Positions 1-8,315 are shown, numbered from the stretch's first letter. The stretch is 64,000 nt of DNA from an uncultured Collinsella sp. (GCA_900768435.1 CAAGCW010000026.1:148630-212629), one strand, 5' to 3'. Numbers and translations: made by a program. Notes: generated by a model not told the origin, from the sequence alone.

Positions 1-879
1 GTCTACGGTGCGTCTTGGGGTAAAGGAATGAAGCCCGAGCATGCACGTATTGCCGATTGGTCCGATATTTCTAGAGTTCAGGGCTCAAAGTATGTTCAGA
101 GCGACTTAACACCGATTTTATCTAAGTTAAAACAAGATGTATCCGAGGGGTCTGGTGTTCTATTTTCTGGTACTCCATGTCAGTGTGCTGCCGTAAGGTC
201 TCTGTTTGGGCGCAAAACCCCTGATAATTTAATCTGCGTTGAACTCATTTGTCATGGGGTGCCGAGCGCGAAGCTATTTCTTGATTTCGTTGAATATCTT
301 GAAACCAAAGTGAATGGTGAGATCGTTGACCTTAGGTTCCGCGATAAGAATAGAGGCTGGGGCGCTTTGCTTGCCGTTGATTTTAGGGTTTCAGACGGCA
401 AAGTAAAAACTCGATATTTTAAGCCCGAAGAGGTCTACTACTACTACTACTTTTATCAAGGAATGTTTTTCAGGGAATCCTGTTACTCCTGTCCTTATGC
501 AAAGAGAGAGAGGTATTCTGATTGGACGATAGGCGATTTATGGGGCGCTGCGAAGTACTGTGAGAATATTGACGCTTCTAAGGGCGTTTCGGTAATCATT
601 GCATCAACGGATAAGGGCATTTCGCTTGCAAATGAGCTTAGGAACGATGGGGTAATTAAAGAGGTGCCGATGGATGATGTTGTTCGTGAAAATGGCCAAC
701 TCGTGCACCCATCGGTCAAGCCCGATTGTTACAACGAGCTTATGGCTGAGTATCGATCTTTAGGGGCAGCGGCTTTCGCTTCGAAATTTGAAAAGAATAA
801 TTGGAAGCTTGTTTTCAAGGGACGCCTGAAGAGAAGCATTCCGCTCTGGCTAAAGAAGGCAATTCATTCCTTAATTTAG
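1..879 (+). CDS. FrhB/FdhB-type (coenzyme F420 hydrogenase beta-like) protein, 5' partial
   Basis: The frame is open from the first base of the window (VYGASWGKGMKPEH...), so the true start lies upstream and the ATG at 28 is internal. Seen: GTPCQC near residue 58, a CVELICHG segment and a SCYSCPYAKRERYSDWTIGDLWG-like stretch, the Cys-rich pattern of the FrhB/FdhB beta-subunit C-terminal family. Stand-alone members usually sit in capsule or exopolysaccharide clusters beside pyruvyl transferases and glycosyltransferases, where their role is thought to be redox-linked sugar modification. That role is inferred from the family; the neighbours are outside the window. Codon use is AT-richer than the backbone, fitting a variable surface-polysaccharide locus. 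Confidence 0.75.
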   Translation, partial: VYGASWGKGMKPEHARIADWSDISRVQGSKYVQSDLTPILSKLKQDVSEGSGVLFSGTPCQCAAVRSLFGRKTPDNLICVELICHGVPSAKLFLDFVEYLETKVNGEIVDLRFRDKNRGWGALLAVDFRVSDGKVKTRYFKPEEVYYYYYFYQGMFFRESCYSCPYAKRERYSDWTIGDLWGAAKYCENIDASKGVSVIIASTDKGISLANELRNDGVIKEVPMDDVVRENGQLVHPSVKPDCYNELMAEYRSLGAAAFASKFEKNNWKLVFKGRLKRSIPLWLKKAIHSLI

Positions 880-973
880 AGTGTCCATTGGGCTTGCTAA
901 CCTTTTTATTTTCAGTGGTTAATGCGCCGATTTTCTCAAACTGCTGTTGTTATGTCGTTGAAAGGGGTCATTG

Positions 974-2077
974 ATGACGGGGCGGGGACGTCGCCAACGA
1001 GATGAAGAGTGGACCCGGAAGTTCTCTAAGCTTCTTCGTTTGGTTGTTGAGAGCAATAATATCAACCTCGACCACCTTGATAGCGATGCCGGAATATTGA
1101 TGAGTACGTATCGGACCTGGGTGACGGGGAGAAATCTGCCAGTTCCGTCTTATTTTATGTTGCTACTGTCGTTCATTGCTCCTAAGGTTAACGATTCATC
1201 TGGCCCCATAATTCTTGAACGCGTGTGTTCGGACTGCGCCAATACGCAAGCATGGGATGCGGTTGAGTCGTATTCTGTTTTCGAGGGGGATATGCAGCGA
1301 TATATTCCTGCAGTGCTAGAGATTTATTGGCGCATGGGGAGGAAAGCGGATCCATTGCCCTTAACTGCCGATAACGCCGCTAGTCCTTCTGGGAAGACTG
1401 CTGCAGTTGTGTTTGATTTCGTGGGCACACTTTTGCCCAAGATTGATGCTGACAGTAGCCTTCGTTATATCTGGATTGAATCTGGGCAAGATAAGGCTCG
1501 ATTTCAGACTATTCTTGCCCGCTATACTCACGATGCTGATGACAGGCGCATCTATTTTCAGCAGGCCACGGAATTATTCAGGGAAGCGCGTATTACCAAA
1601 GATGACATCACTCGCATCGGAAAGGAAACTCGTCTAATTCCGGGTATTTGTGACGTGTTTAAGGTGCTTAACGATGCGGGCGTTCTGATTTGGATTGTCT
1701 CACGTTCGGAGAGGCAGTTTATACGCGCGGCCCTTGGTGATCTTGCTTGCTGTGTGGAGGAAATCAAGTCTAATCAATTCCTGTATGATTCTGAAGGCGT
1801 TGTTGATGGTATCCGGATTAGTCCTTTTGACTACGAGGGCAAGCGCAGATTTGTGAGCAGGGTTGCAGGCGATCTGAGCGTTTCGCCCCAAGACATTGTG
1901 TTTGTTGGAAACTCGAATAACGACGCATCTGTTAGAGGCAGCGGTGCGGTTACCGTTTGTGTTTCTCCCTCTAATACAACGGGGACAGATCGGTCGTCTT
2001 GGACCCACTGCTGCCTGTGCTGCGATGACCTGAGAGACATCCTTCCGTTTATTAAGTTACAAAGTACTACAAAGTGA
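974..2077 (+). CDS. HAD-superfamily hydrolase-like protein with N-terminal extension
   Basis: The ATG at 974 is preferred over the TTG at 971 because the AAAGGGG ribosome site at 961-967 then has normal spacing. Product 367 aa. Residues ~1-135 are a helical, possibly HTH-like region rich in Arg. Residues ~140-350 carry a HAD core: motif I VVFDFVGTL (D148), motif II Ser in IWIVSRS, motif III Lys in YEGKRRF, motif IV GNSNND (312-317). The closest overall plan is the SerB-like phosphatase group. The second Asp of the usual DxDxT motif is Val150, so normal phosphatase acid/base chemistry is doubtful. The C-terminus contains an odd CCLCCDD cluster. Role unknown; it stands alone between the polysaccharide gene and a decayed gene. 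Confidence 0.6.
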   Translation: MTGRGRRQRDEEWTRKFSKLLRLVVESNNINLDHLDSDAGILMSTYRTWVTGRNLPVPSYFMLLLSFIAPKVNDSSGPIILERVCSDCANTQAWDAVESYSVFEGDMQRYIPAVLEIYWRMGRKADPLPLTADNAASPSGKTAAVVFDFVGTLLPKIDADSSLRYIWIESGQDKARFQTILARYTHDADDRRIYFQQATELFREARITKDDITRIGKETRLIPGICDVFKVLNDAGVLIWIVSRSERQFIRAALGDLACCVEEIKSNQFLYDSEGVVDGIRISPFDYEGKRRFVSRVAGDLSVSPQDIVFVGNSNNDASVRGSGAVTVCVSPSNTTGTDRSSWTHCCLCCDDLRDILPFIKLQSTTK

Positions 2078-2232
2078 AGCGAAACCTGAGTGCTTTTTCG
2101 CGGACTTTGTATCTGCTTCTCGGTTAGCTCATGTACTTGGTTCACTGGACTTGATCAGCTTCGTCACTCAATACCCTGGTCGCTCGCGGCATTATGTAGG
2201 CAGGGCAAACGACGGAAGGCAGGGTGGTTGCC

Positions 2233-2583
2233 ATGGGAGCGATATCGCTTGGACCAGTGACGGATACCGAGATCAGGCTCACGAAGGAGGTGTTGAACGC
2301 GGTCGTAAATGCCGTGTGGAGCTATAAGTGCTCCAGAGAGTTCAAGCGTGGTTAGGTCGAAAGCATCCGCATCGCAGTTGAATATTTCAACGCTGCGGCA
2401 AAGATGAGCTATGTGGATCAGCTTACGAGCGTGATGATGACTACGTTGGCAAACTCCGCTAGGATGTACCAGCGCTACGACAGCGAGGGAATCATGACCG
2501 ATGTCATTAAACAGCAGTTCAACCAGACGCTTGAGGTACAAGCCAAGTGCCTGAGTTCTATTCTCGAGCGGTTTGCTAAGTAG
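2233..2583 (+). pseudogene. Small helical protein gene interrupted by in-frame TAG
   Basis: From the ATG at 2233 a 116-codon frame runs to the stop at 2581-2583 and is broken once, by TAG at 2353-2355 (codon 41). Both halves read like real protein: before the stop TEIRLTKEVLNAVVNAVW, after it VESIRIAVEYFNAAAKMSYV and QFNQTLEVQAKCLSSILERF, with helical heptad-like patterning. The next in-frame stop upstream is at 2197, so 2233 is the natural start. I do not recognise the family. Either a point-mutation pseudogene or a case of readthrough. The opposite strand also has an open frame here, but its composition is that of a shadow. Confidence 0.5.
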
Positions 2584-2631
2584 CCTCTGCATTGAGGCCG
2601 AAATAGTCGCTATTTGGTTGGGGTGCGTATT

Positions 2632-2868
2632 ATGTTCTTTCGTTATTTGGCGGCAAGAGCCCATATGGGTGTCATCGGTATTCGTGCTCGGTTTCGGATT
2701 TGGTTGGCTGCACGATCTGGTGCGTTGTTATTCTTCTCGATGCTTTTATTTCCGGCTATTATTGCTGGGATCATCACTGCGGTAACGGTTAAATCTATGC
2801 TCGCCGCAGTTTTCGCCGGGGCCTTCTGCTTTGCGGTTGAGGTGTATAAGATATTTGAGCTGGATTAG
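2632..2868 (+). CDS. Small membrane protein, unknown function
   Basis: ATG at 2632 follows a GGGG motif at 2619-2622; a TTG at 2614 in the same frame is less likely. Product 78 aa: a basic N-terminus (MFFRYLAARAHMGVIG, then RARFRIWLAARS), then two adjacent hydrophobic segments, ALLFFSMLLFPAIIAGIITAV and SMLAAVFAGAFCFAVEVY, giving a two-helix hairpin with both ends probably cytoplasmic. It lies 48 bases after the interrupted gene and is followed by a strong terminator at 2961. No family recognised. It may be the surviving partner of the decayed gene upstream. Confidence 0.45.
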   Translation: MFFRYLAARAHMGVIGIRARFRIWLAARSGALLFFSMLLFPAIIAGIITAVTVKSMLAAVFAGAFCFAVEVYKIFELD

Positions 2869-2960
2869 CGGAACGGGTCTGCGGGATATGGTCGACTGCA
2901 GCATAGGTCAATCTGTAGCTTCTTGACTGTTTCTGTTTTGCATCACGATATTATTTGGGG

Positions 2961-2989
2961 CACCGGGGCCAAAAGCTCCGGTGTCTTTT
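2961..2989 (+). terminator. Rho-independent terminator
   Basis: A 9-bp stem (CACCGGGGC / GCTCCGGTG, one G-U pair) with loop CAAAA is followed by TCTTTT. It closes the transcription unit of the small membrane protein and separates it from the toxin-antitoxin pair. Confidence 0.75.
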
Positions 2990-3315
2990 GCTGCGGGCGA
3001 TGAGTCCTGTAGTCGTTTCGTGTGTCTTGATCGCAGCGACGTTGCTCGCGTTTTTACAAATGATGACTATCGAAGCTTTAATCATTAGGTGTCGTTATGG
3101 CGACAGGTAGTAATTTTTTCTTAATTGTTCACTGTCTGGAGCATGGCGTTTGTTATTTACGGATTAACTCGTATTTATATGCTTGACAGTTACTGGGGTT
3201 GATATGTTTCCAAGGCGAATTAGTTGGACTGGTTATAATCGATTTCGGGGACACACCTGACATGCACATTAGCTCTCATTTGCTAAAATGAGTAAAAACA
3301 TCTTTCAGAGTTTAA
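2990..3315. other. Intergenic region with possible promoter and operator
   Basis: No coding potential seen. It holds a TTGACA at 3183-3188, a TATAAT at 3234-3239 (not a well-spaced pair with each other) and the inverted repeat at 3275-3292 just before the ImmA-type gene. The promoter assignment is tentative. Confidence 0.3.
3275..3292. promoter_or_regulatory. Inverted repeat, candidate autoregulatory operator
   Basis: CTCATTT-GCTA-AAATGAG, perfect 7-bp arms, ends 24 bases before the ATG of the XRE/ImmA-type protein at 3316. Antitoxins of this type often repress their own operon, so an operator is a reasonable inference. Confidence 0.35.
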
Positions 3316-4503
3316 ATGAGGGATCTATTGTTTCAGCTCGCCCTAATTAATGGTGCAACTCTAAAGCGTCTTCGTGTCATAAGGGGAGTTTCCGAAGACT
3401 TTCTTGCTACTAAAGCCAGAATCTCCATTACGCAGCTGAGGGGCTGGGAGCATAGTGATCCTGGTGATTATCCGACAATCAATCAAGCCGAAGCTATGGC
3501 TAATGTGTTGCTTTGCCCATTGGCGGGACTCTATCTTGAACCGAATAAGTTGAAAGAGACGCGAAAACCTCCAATTTCCAACAAGCGAATTGGATATAAG
3601 CCAAGTTATTCCGATGACAGTGCGTTGAACCTTGCCGTAGAAGATTTACTCTTGCGCCGTGAGGATATTTTGGAGCTAGCAAAAAAGACGGGCCCCGAAA
3701 TTCTAAGCTGTGATTTGCCTTATTTAGAGAGCGATGTTGTTGAGGCTGCCAAGCGTTTGCGTGAATGGATTGATTATCCGCTTAGCAACCAGATCTCTTC
3801 TGCTTCGTCGCGAGTTTTGTATAAGAGTCTTCGTTCTCTATTGGAAGAACGCGGCATTTGTGTTGCTCAGTTTTCAGAGCCATCTGTCGATGAGCTGAGG
3901 GGCATATCTCTCTATTTTGAGATGCTCCCAATTGCGGCGGTAAATCAGTCAGATCGATGGCCAGCGAAGTGTTTTAGTTTGTTACACGAGATGATTCATC
4001 TATGCTACAGGAAATCAACCACCTGTTCTTGTATAAATGCTGAATGCGATGATGCCGAAGAGGTATATTGCAATGCAGTTGCTGGTGAGTTTCTTTTTTC
4101 CAGACAGACTGCACTCCACGAAATAAATAATGGGCTTAATCCTTCTGACTTTCATTCGTTTGATTTGATAGCAAATAAATACTCTATTAGTCGTGATGTT
4201 GTTGCAAGGCGTGTATACGACATCGGTCAAATGTCCCGCACTGACTATGAGGAATTATTGGATTTATTTCGGCGTGAAGCCATTGAGTCTAGTTTGCGAG
4301 AGAAAGCAAAAGCTCAAGAGTCTGGACGCACCATCGGGTATATGCCTTACGAAAAGAAGATGGTTGATTACCATGGGGCCTTGTATTGCGTCTATGTAAA
4401 TCGAGCACTTTCTTTAGGTGTTTATAGCGAGTATGAAGCAGCTTCGGCATTAGGAGTTAAACCGGATTCTCTTGGATCCGTGTTCAAGGAGGCTTTCGGG
4501 TGA
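3316..4503 (+). CDS. XRE-family ImmA/IrrE metallo-endopeptidase, putative antitoxin
   Basis: 395 aa. Residues ~10-75 form an HTH_3/XRE-like domain (LKRLRVIRGVSEDFLATKA, ITQLRGWE). Residues ~170-300 carry an ImmA/IrrE (DUF955-type) peptidase domain with zinc motif HEMIH (H224, E225, H228) and downstream Glu/Asp residues in DDAEEVYCNAVAGEFL. The family senses stress and cleaves or inactivates repressors or toxins. The gene overlaps the next one by four bases (GTGA), so they are translationally coupled, the standard layout of the ImmA-like/DUF4411 toxin-antitoxin pairs. The start has only a weak ribosome site (CAGAG). The C-terminal ~80 residues (TIGYMPYEKKMVDYHG...) are of unknown role. Confidence 0.8.
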   Translation: MRDLLFQLALINGATLKRLRVIRGVSEDFLATKARISITQLRGWEHSDPGDYPTINQAEAMANVLLCPLAGLYLEPNKLKETRKPPISNKRIGYKPSYSDDSALNLAVEDLLLRREDILELAKKTGPEILSCDLPYLESDVVEAAKRLREWIDYPLSNQISSASSRVLYKSLRSLLEERGICVAQFSEPSVDELRGISLYFEMLPIAAVNQSDRWPAKCFSLLHEMIHLCYRKSTTCSCINAECDDAEEVYCNAVAGEFLFSRQTALHEINNGLNPSDFHSFDLIANKYSISRDVVARRVYDIGQMSRTDYEELLDLFRREAIESSLREKAKAQESGRTIGYMPYEKKMVDYHGALYCVYVNRALSLGVYSEYEAASALGVKPDSLGSVFKEAFG

Positions 4504-5018
4504 AATTTTCCAAAACGCCTCAGCAGCTAGACTTAGAATCACTTAGCTATCAGTACATTATGGATACATGCTCAATATTGTCCCAAAACGATGGTTTTCT
4601 TTATCCAAGGCGAGTTCATGTTGGACTATGGCGTGAGATAGATAAGCTTGCTTCCGAGCGTAGGCTTGTTGTTTGTAGCCAAATTGAAAAGGAAGTAAAG
4701 AGGGGTGCACGGGATGACTTAGCAAAGGAGTGGCTAAATATATCCGGGGTTAGGATTGTTGTTGAGTCGCCTGGAGTCCAGCAATGCCTCAGGCAGATAG
4801 TCAATGCTCAGCCTAAACTGTTAAAGTTTGGCGATACGCGAGAGTGTTCTTCCGGGGATGCCTTCCTGATTGCTACCGCAATGTTTTACGGTCTGGCTAT
4901 CATTACAGAAGAAAAGAAAACTAGTCCCTATAAAATTCCACAAGTTGCAAGTTTATTTGGAATTAAAACCTATAGCCTAAACGAACTTGCTGAAGAAAAC
5001 GGCTGGGAGTTTTCGTAG
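4500..5018 (+). CDS. DUF4411 family PIN-like toxin
   Basis: 172 aa from a GTG start that overlaps the upstream stop. Acidic residues sit where a PIN-fold nuclease has them: D22 in YIMDTCSI, E63/E65 in SQIEKEVKRG, D120 in SSGDAFLIATA and E137/E138 in IITEEKK. This matches the DUF4411 family, whose members are encoded beside ImmA/IrrE-type antitoxins. Inferred role: metal-dependent RNase toxin held in check by the product of the gene at 3316. Intact by length; no frameshift seen. Confidence 0.75.
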   Translation: MKFSKTPQQLDLESLSYQYIMDTCSILSQNDGFLYPRRVHVGLWREIDKLASERRLVVCSQIEKEVKRGARDDLAKEWLNISGVRIVVESPGVQQCLRQIVNAQPKLLKFGDTRECSSGDAFLIATAMFYGLAIITEEKKTSPYKIPQVASLFGIKTYSLNELAEENGWEFS

Positions 5019-5085
5019 GCGATGCCATTTTAGTGGTGAGTCCTTTCATGATTTAAACCCATAAGGTTTAGCCTAGATGCTGTTT

Positions 5086-5376
5086 TTAGACATTGCCAAT
5101 CTCCCTACCTATTGGCCGTTCATCGTTGCTATTGACGGGCCATTTCTGGACGTACCATAGATTTCCCCTAGACCTGCTCCTGTTGGCTCTTTGTTGCGCC
5201 TTCTGTCGGTAGAGTCGAGAAAGCTTGTTCGCCCCGCCACTGCACAGTTGGTCGGCCTCGGCGTCCATCACTGCGTTCGCAACCTGCTCAGCGAGGCGCC
5301 TGAGCAGCTCCTGCATGTCGATGGCGCCGTCGTCGAAACGGGGCACGGCGAGCATGTCCGGCGTCAGGTCTGACAA
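5086..5376 (-). pseudogene. IS256-family transposase N-terminal remnant
   Basis: The minus-strand frame begins MSDLTPDMLAVPRFDDGAID, then LLRRLAEQVANAVMDAEADQLC, the N-terminal helical region of IS256/Mutator-type transposases. Soon after residue ~50 (GGANKLSR) it degenerates: the expected SRNGYR... region is scrambled and no DDE domain follows. A full transposase is about 400 aa, so this is a truncated relic. It marks an insertion boundary between the toxin-antitoxin pair and the minus-strand HEPN-like pair. Confidence 0.7.
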
Positions 5377-5551
5377 GATTTCCGTAGCGGTCTACGTCCT
5401 TTCCCGGAACCTGTTGTTATGGTGATTTCGAATTCTAGGACGAAGACCGTTCTTCGTTAAACGGACGCTGGGGGCACCCTTGCACCAACATTTTCGATGC
5501 AATCGAGTTGAGTGGGTTTAGTTTGGGATAGACGGTTTTGGGATTTGCGGT
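5377..5551. mobile_element. Probable IS256 terminal region, no gene
   Basis: The bases upstream of the minus-strand transposase remnant contain a short hairpin (GAAGA-CCG-TTCTTC) and a GC-rich tract, without coding potential, and resemble the non-coding end of an insertion sequence. The exact terminal repeat could not be fixed because the partner end is lost. Confidence 0.35.
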
Positions 5552-6796
5552 TTAGCTTTTGGCGGTTACGATGCCTTCGCCAGCTAAGGCTGACTCTTTC
5601 TGTGCTGCGGTGTTGATATTCGTCAGGGTTTTGAGGCCTTTAATTAGTTTCTCAAATAGGTCCCAATAGAGGTCAAGTTGCTCTACTGCTAGTGGTATCG
5701 TGTCATCGCGATACAGCATGCAGCAGACTTCTGGAGTTGGTGATGCCAGAGCGAGTGTTTCCTTTTGGCATGAATATTGAACGCCCGTAATGCGAATAGG
5801 ATCCCTGCTGGAGAAATAGTTTGGACCTAGCACATCTTGCAACCCTGGAAGCAATTCCTTCGCTTTCTTGCCTAGGCTTTGGCCCCAATAAGAGAAGAGT
5901 ACTTCTGGCCGATTGGAAAGATAGACTGACAGCAGCTTGCATAAATATTCGAGGGTTATTTGGGTTTGCATCATGTTGATCCCACGGGATCCCGAGTCAG
6001 TTTTTTCTTTCATCTTCGTGAGAAACAAAACGTCACACGGTTTGTCCAACTTTAAGAAAAGATCGATGTAACTACTGTCTGTTTTGGCAAACTCGGTATC
6101 AATCAGCTTCGTTTCAATGAAGTTTTGCATTAATTCACTCAGCTGATCGAACACTTCTTTTGCCAAGGCATGAACGTCGGGTTCGGGATTACTTGTGATG
6201 AAGATTTTGACTTTAGCGTTGAGATAGCTCGCAATATGACCATCTAGCATTTTTGTGCCATCGAGAATGATGCTCGTTTTAACAATGCCGTTTTCCCCGA
6301 ACTTCCTGCATAGTTTTAGCGGGATGGCCCCCTCATGTTGATATATATTTCTTAGCTTGTAGAGCAATGCATAAGCGTTGCCGTTGTCGTAAATCTCTGA
6401 AATCTCATTATCAAAAGACTTCGCTACGCTGTCTCCGTAAGCGGTGTACAAACGTCTTTTGTAATGGGTGACGGTCCTTACAACTGACTCTACAAAGTGC
6501 TCGGTAGTTGCTTGTGCTGCCTTTATCGACTTACGGCCATTTGGATCGATTGCATTAATGGACACGGTGAGCTCAGCTTGAGCGTCTTCGAAATCTAGGA
6601 TGATCTCAGTTAAGTTAGAGACGCTTATTAGTTTCTCGAGTTCTGCTTTTGCCACTTCATATTCGTCTATTTTAAGTGGTATTTCACAGTTTAGGAACGC
6701 CTCAGTATCTTGCTCTTTAGCTTTTGTAATGGTGAAGTATCCGTAGGAGCATCCAGTATCTTTTATTTGTCCCTTTTGTTTGTTTGATTCAGTCAT
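5552..6796 (-). CDS. Unrecognised 414-aa protein with HEPN-like RxxxxH motif
   Basis: I do not recognise a named family. Seen: a soluble protein with no signal peptide or membrane segment. An all-helical middle contains YKLRNIYQHEG at ~146-156, where R149, N150 and H154 match the R-x4-H (often RN-x3-H) active-site pattern of HEPN RNases. The C-terminal half contains a conserved-looking core (FSYWGQSLGKKAKELLPGLQ). It is the downstream gene of a minus-strand pair, 93 bases after the gene at 6890-7600; the ribosome site (AAAGAAG) is weak. Island position and a HEPN-like motif suggest defence or RNA cleavage, but this is inference from a short motif. Confidence 0.55.
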   Translation of the reverse strand: MTESNKQKGQIKDTGCSYGYFTITKAKEQDTEAFLNCEIPLKIDEYEVAKAELEKLISVSNLTEIILDFEDAQAELTVSINAIDPNGRKSIKAAQATTEHFVESVVRTVTHYKRRLYTAYGDSVAKSFDNEISEIYDNGNAYALLYKLRNIYQHEGAIPLKLCRKFGENGIVKTSIILDGTKMLDGHIASYLNAKVKIFITSNPEPDVHALAKEVFDQLSELMQNFIETKLIDTEFAKTDSSYIDLFLKLDKPCDVLFLTKMKEKTDSGSRGINMMQTQITLEYLCKLLSVYLSNRPEVLFSYWGQSLGKKAKELLPGLQDVLGPNYFSSRDPIRITGVQYSCQKETLALASPTPEVCCMLYRDDTIPLAVEQLDLYWDLFEKLIKGLKTLTNINTAAQKESALAGEGIVTAKS

Positions 6797-6889
6797 AATT
6801 CATTTTCTTCTTTGGGGGTTGTTGAAGTGCGATGACTAAAGATTTTGGTTTCCTCAGCTCCGTTTTCGCGTGATCGCATTCTTTGCTTT

Positions 6890-7600
6890 CTATATTCTTG
6901 CTCTTGGCGCTTTATGTGTTATTTGAAGCGGGACACCTTTGCTCCCATAACAAATGAAAGTCACGGTCTCATCTGGGGAGTTGCATAGTTTGAAAAGCTT
7001 CGATCGCTCTATTGTTTGGTATGCATCGGCATTTAGAATTTGCATCATAAGTCTATTGAGCAGAAATAGGGCTCCCATCGATTTGATGACGTTGCCTTGA
7101 TTGGCTTTTTCGTAATTAGCCAAGCCTCGTTCTGGATCGATTGATGCTCTGGAGTGTTTGACTGTATTGTAGTCAGCCCACCATTGGAGGCGCTTTGAGC
7201 CTGGCGCTTTTACATAGATGGTTTGTCCCCTTTTATTTGTTGCTGTGGTTTGTTGCCAGCTATCAAAGGGTTTTAATTGCATCCCATTCTTAAATTGGAG
7301 GACTTTCGTGTCTATCTCTGGGAAAGATTGGCAAAGATAGTATCCCCACTTAGAAATTGTGCAGTTGTTTAGATCCGCCTCAGGAAAGAAGCGCGTCCCA
7401 ATAGCTTTTGCTAGCGAGTCAACTTCACCGCAGGTAGACAAAAGCAAGGTGAGGTATTCGATTGAAAATGCCTCTGTATTCCTCTGCGAGAATGCGCAGT
7501 ACCTTTCTGTCTGCAGGAGACGATCTTCAAGGGCTAAGTAGTAGGTCCAGTATGTTTGCCGGAACGATTCGAAAGTGCTAATTGGTGACTGTTCTGACAT
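6890..7600 (-). CDS. Unrecognised 236-aa protein with HEPN-like N-KH-R motif
   Basis: The ATG at 7600 is chosen because GAGGAG abuts the earlier ATG at 7606 and is correctly spaced for 7600. The protein is helical; residues 140-151 read WWADYNTVKHSR, with N145, K148, H149 and R151. The YN-x2-KH-xR signature occurs in HEPN-type families, usually on the face that cuts or binds RNA. The N-terminal half (YLTLLLSTCGEVDSLAKAIG) resembles the long helices of such folds. The stop of the truncated frame at 7611-7805 lies just before the ribosome site, so this was once the middle gene of a translationally coupled operon. Function unknown. Confidence 0.5.
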   Translation of the reverse strand: MSEQSPISTFESFRQTYWTYYLALEDRLLQTERYCAFSQRNTEAFSIEYLTLLLSTCGEVDSLAKAIGTRFFPEADLNNCTISKWGYYLCQSFPEIDTKVLQFKNGMQLKPFDSWQQTTATNKRGQTIYVKAPGSKRLQWWADYNTVKHSRASIDPERGLANYEKANQGNVIKSMGALFLLNRLMMQILNADAYQTIERSKLFKLCNSPDETVTFICYGSKGVPLQITHKAPRARI

Positions 7601-7610
7601 GCGCATCTCC

Positions 7611-7805
7611 TCATGTTGTAATTAAGGGAAAGCCTCGTGGAGGTTCGTTAATTAGTTTAAAACTATCGATATTAAGCAGGGCATCTACTTCTTCTTTTAT
7701 GCCGATGGATTGATGTTTGCTCATTTGATCGCTATCGAAAAAAGCCTGGTTGTTAGGGTTAAAGTTTTGTAAGGGGGTTCCTTCCCAATGGAGGGCATCC
7801 TCTAG
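7611..7805 (-). pseudogene. 5'-truncated reading frame upstream of the HEPN-like pair
   Basis: An open minus-strand frame of 64 codons, bounded upstream by a stop at 7806-7808, has no proper start and ends in TGA (7611-7613), overlapping the ribosome site of the next gene. It reads like protein: LHWEGTPLQNFNPNNQAFF, then GIKEEVDALLNIDSFKLINE, PPRGFPLITT. An internal ATG at 7724 could give 37 residues. Its tight spacing to the 7600 gene is operon-like, so it looks like the C-terminal stump of a larger gene lost to recombination near 7806. Family not recognised. Confidence 0.45.
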
Positions 7806-8272
7806 TTATATTTAGGTAGAAACTGGGGCCGAACAGCTGCATTGCCATTCGTCGCCCCGTTGAGTCGCTTGACGTTACGTAATATGTTCTCAGTGATGCA
7901 GTCGCCGTTTACTCTACGTGAGGCGGAGACAAAGAAGGGTCGTTGTTCGGTTTCCAACAACGGCCCTTTGACGTTTCCGCGACAACTGGATGTTGTCGCG
8001 GATGCCGCCTTTGTCGCTAGAGCACTCGATACGGAGTCATCATTTCGGAAGTGCTGGGATAAGTCGATAACCTCCGAGCACAACTCGTATTTTGACGACA
8101 ATACCGCAGGATGTGGAAGGGTAAGACCGAGGCCTGGTTCCCAGATCTCGGTTTTACTCCGCACTTCCGGAAGCGCATACTTCCGGATTGAGCACCAACT
8201 TGGTTGGATTGTTTATCGATTTGGGGCTGCGGAATCTAGCTTATACCTTGTTATTTGTATTTAAATAGATAC
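7806..8272. other. Non-coding stretch with two hairpins
   Basis: Overlapping open frames exist on both strands here but neither has a ribosome site, motif or plausible composition. The stretch holds the strong hairpin at 7937-7966, a perfect 8-bp inverted repeat at 7979-7999 (GCGACAAC-TGGAT-GTTGTCGC) and repeated ACTTCCGGA motifs near 8161-8190. It may be the scar between two acquired modules. Confidence 0.35.
7937..7966 (-). terminator. Terminator-like hairpin
   Basis: An 11-bp stem (GGGTCGTTGTT / AACAACGGCCC, one G-U pair), 8-base loop. On the minus strand it is followed by a T-rich TTCTTTG tract, so it would stop leftward transcription entering the HEPN-like pair; on the plus strand only TTT follows. 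Confidence 0.5.
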
Positions 8273-8292
8273 ACTTAACTTATAAGTTAAGT
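8273..8292. promoter_or_regulatory. 20-bp perfect palindrome, candidate toxin-antitoxin operator
   Basis: ACTTAACTTATAAGTTAAGT is identical to its reverse complement. It sits 9 bases before the ribosome site of the HigB-like toxin gene, within an AT-rich promoter-like stretch. HigA-type antitoxins bind such palindromes to repress their own operon. Confidence 0.6.
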
Positions 8293-8315
8293 ATATCTAG
8301 AAAGGGAGGTGGCCC

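Noticed and set aside
2164..2664. A 166-codon minus-strand frame across the amber-interrupted gene
   Set aside because: No ribosome site and shadow-like composition (His/Arg/Ser-rich); the plus-strand frame with one TAG reads more like a protein.
7802..8264. Overlapping open frames of 120 and 140 codons on both strands
   Set aside because: Neither has a ribosome site, a motif or sensible composition, and both run through the hairpins at 7937-7999.
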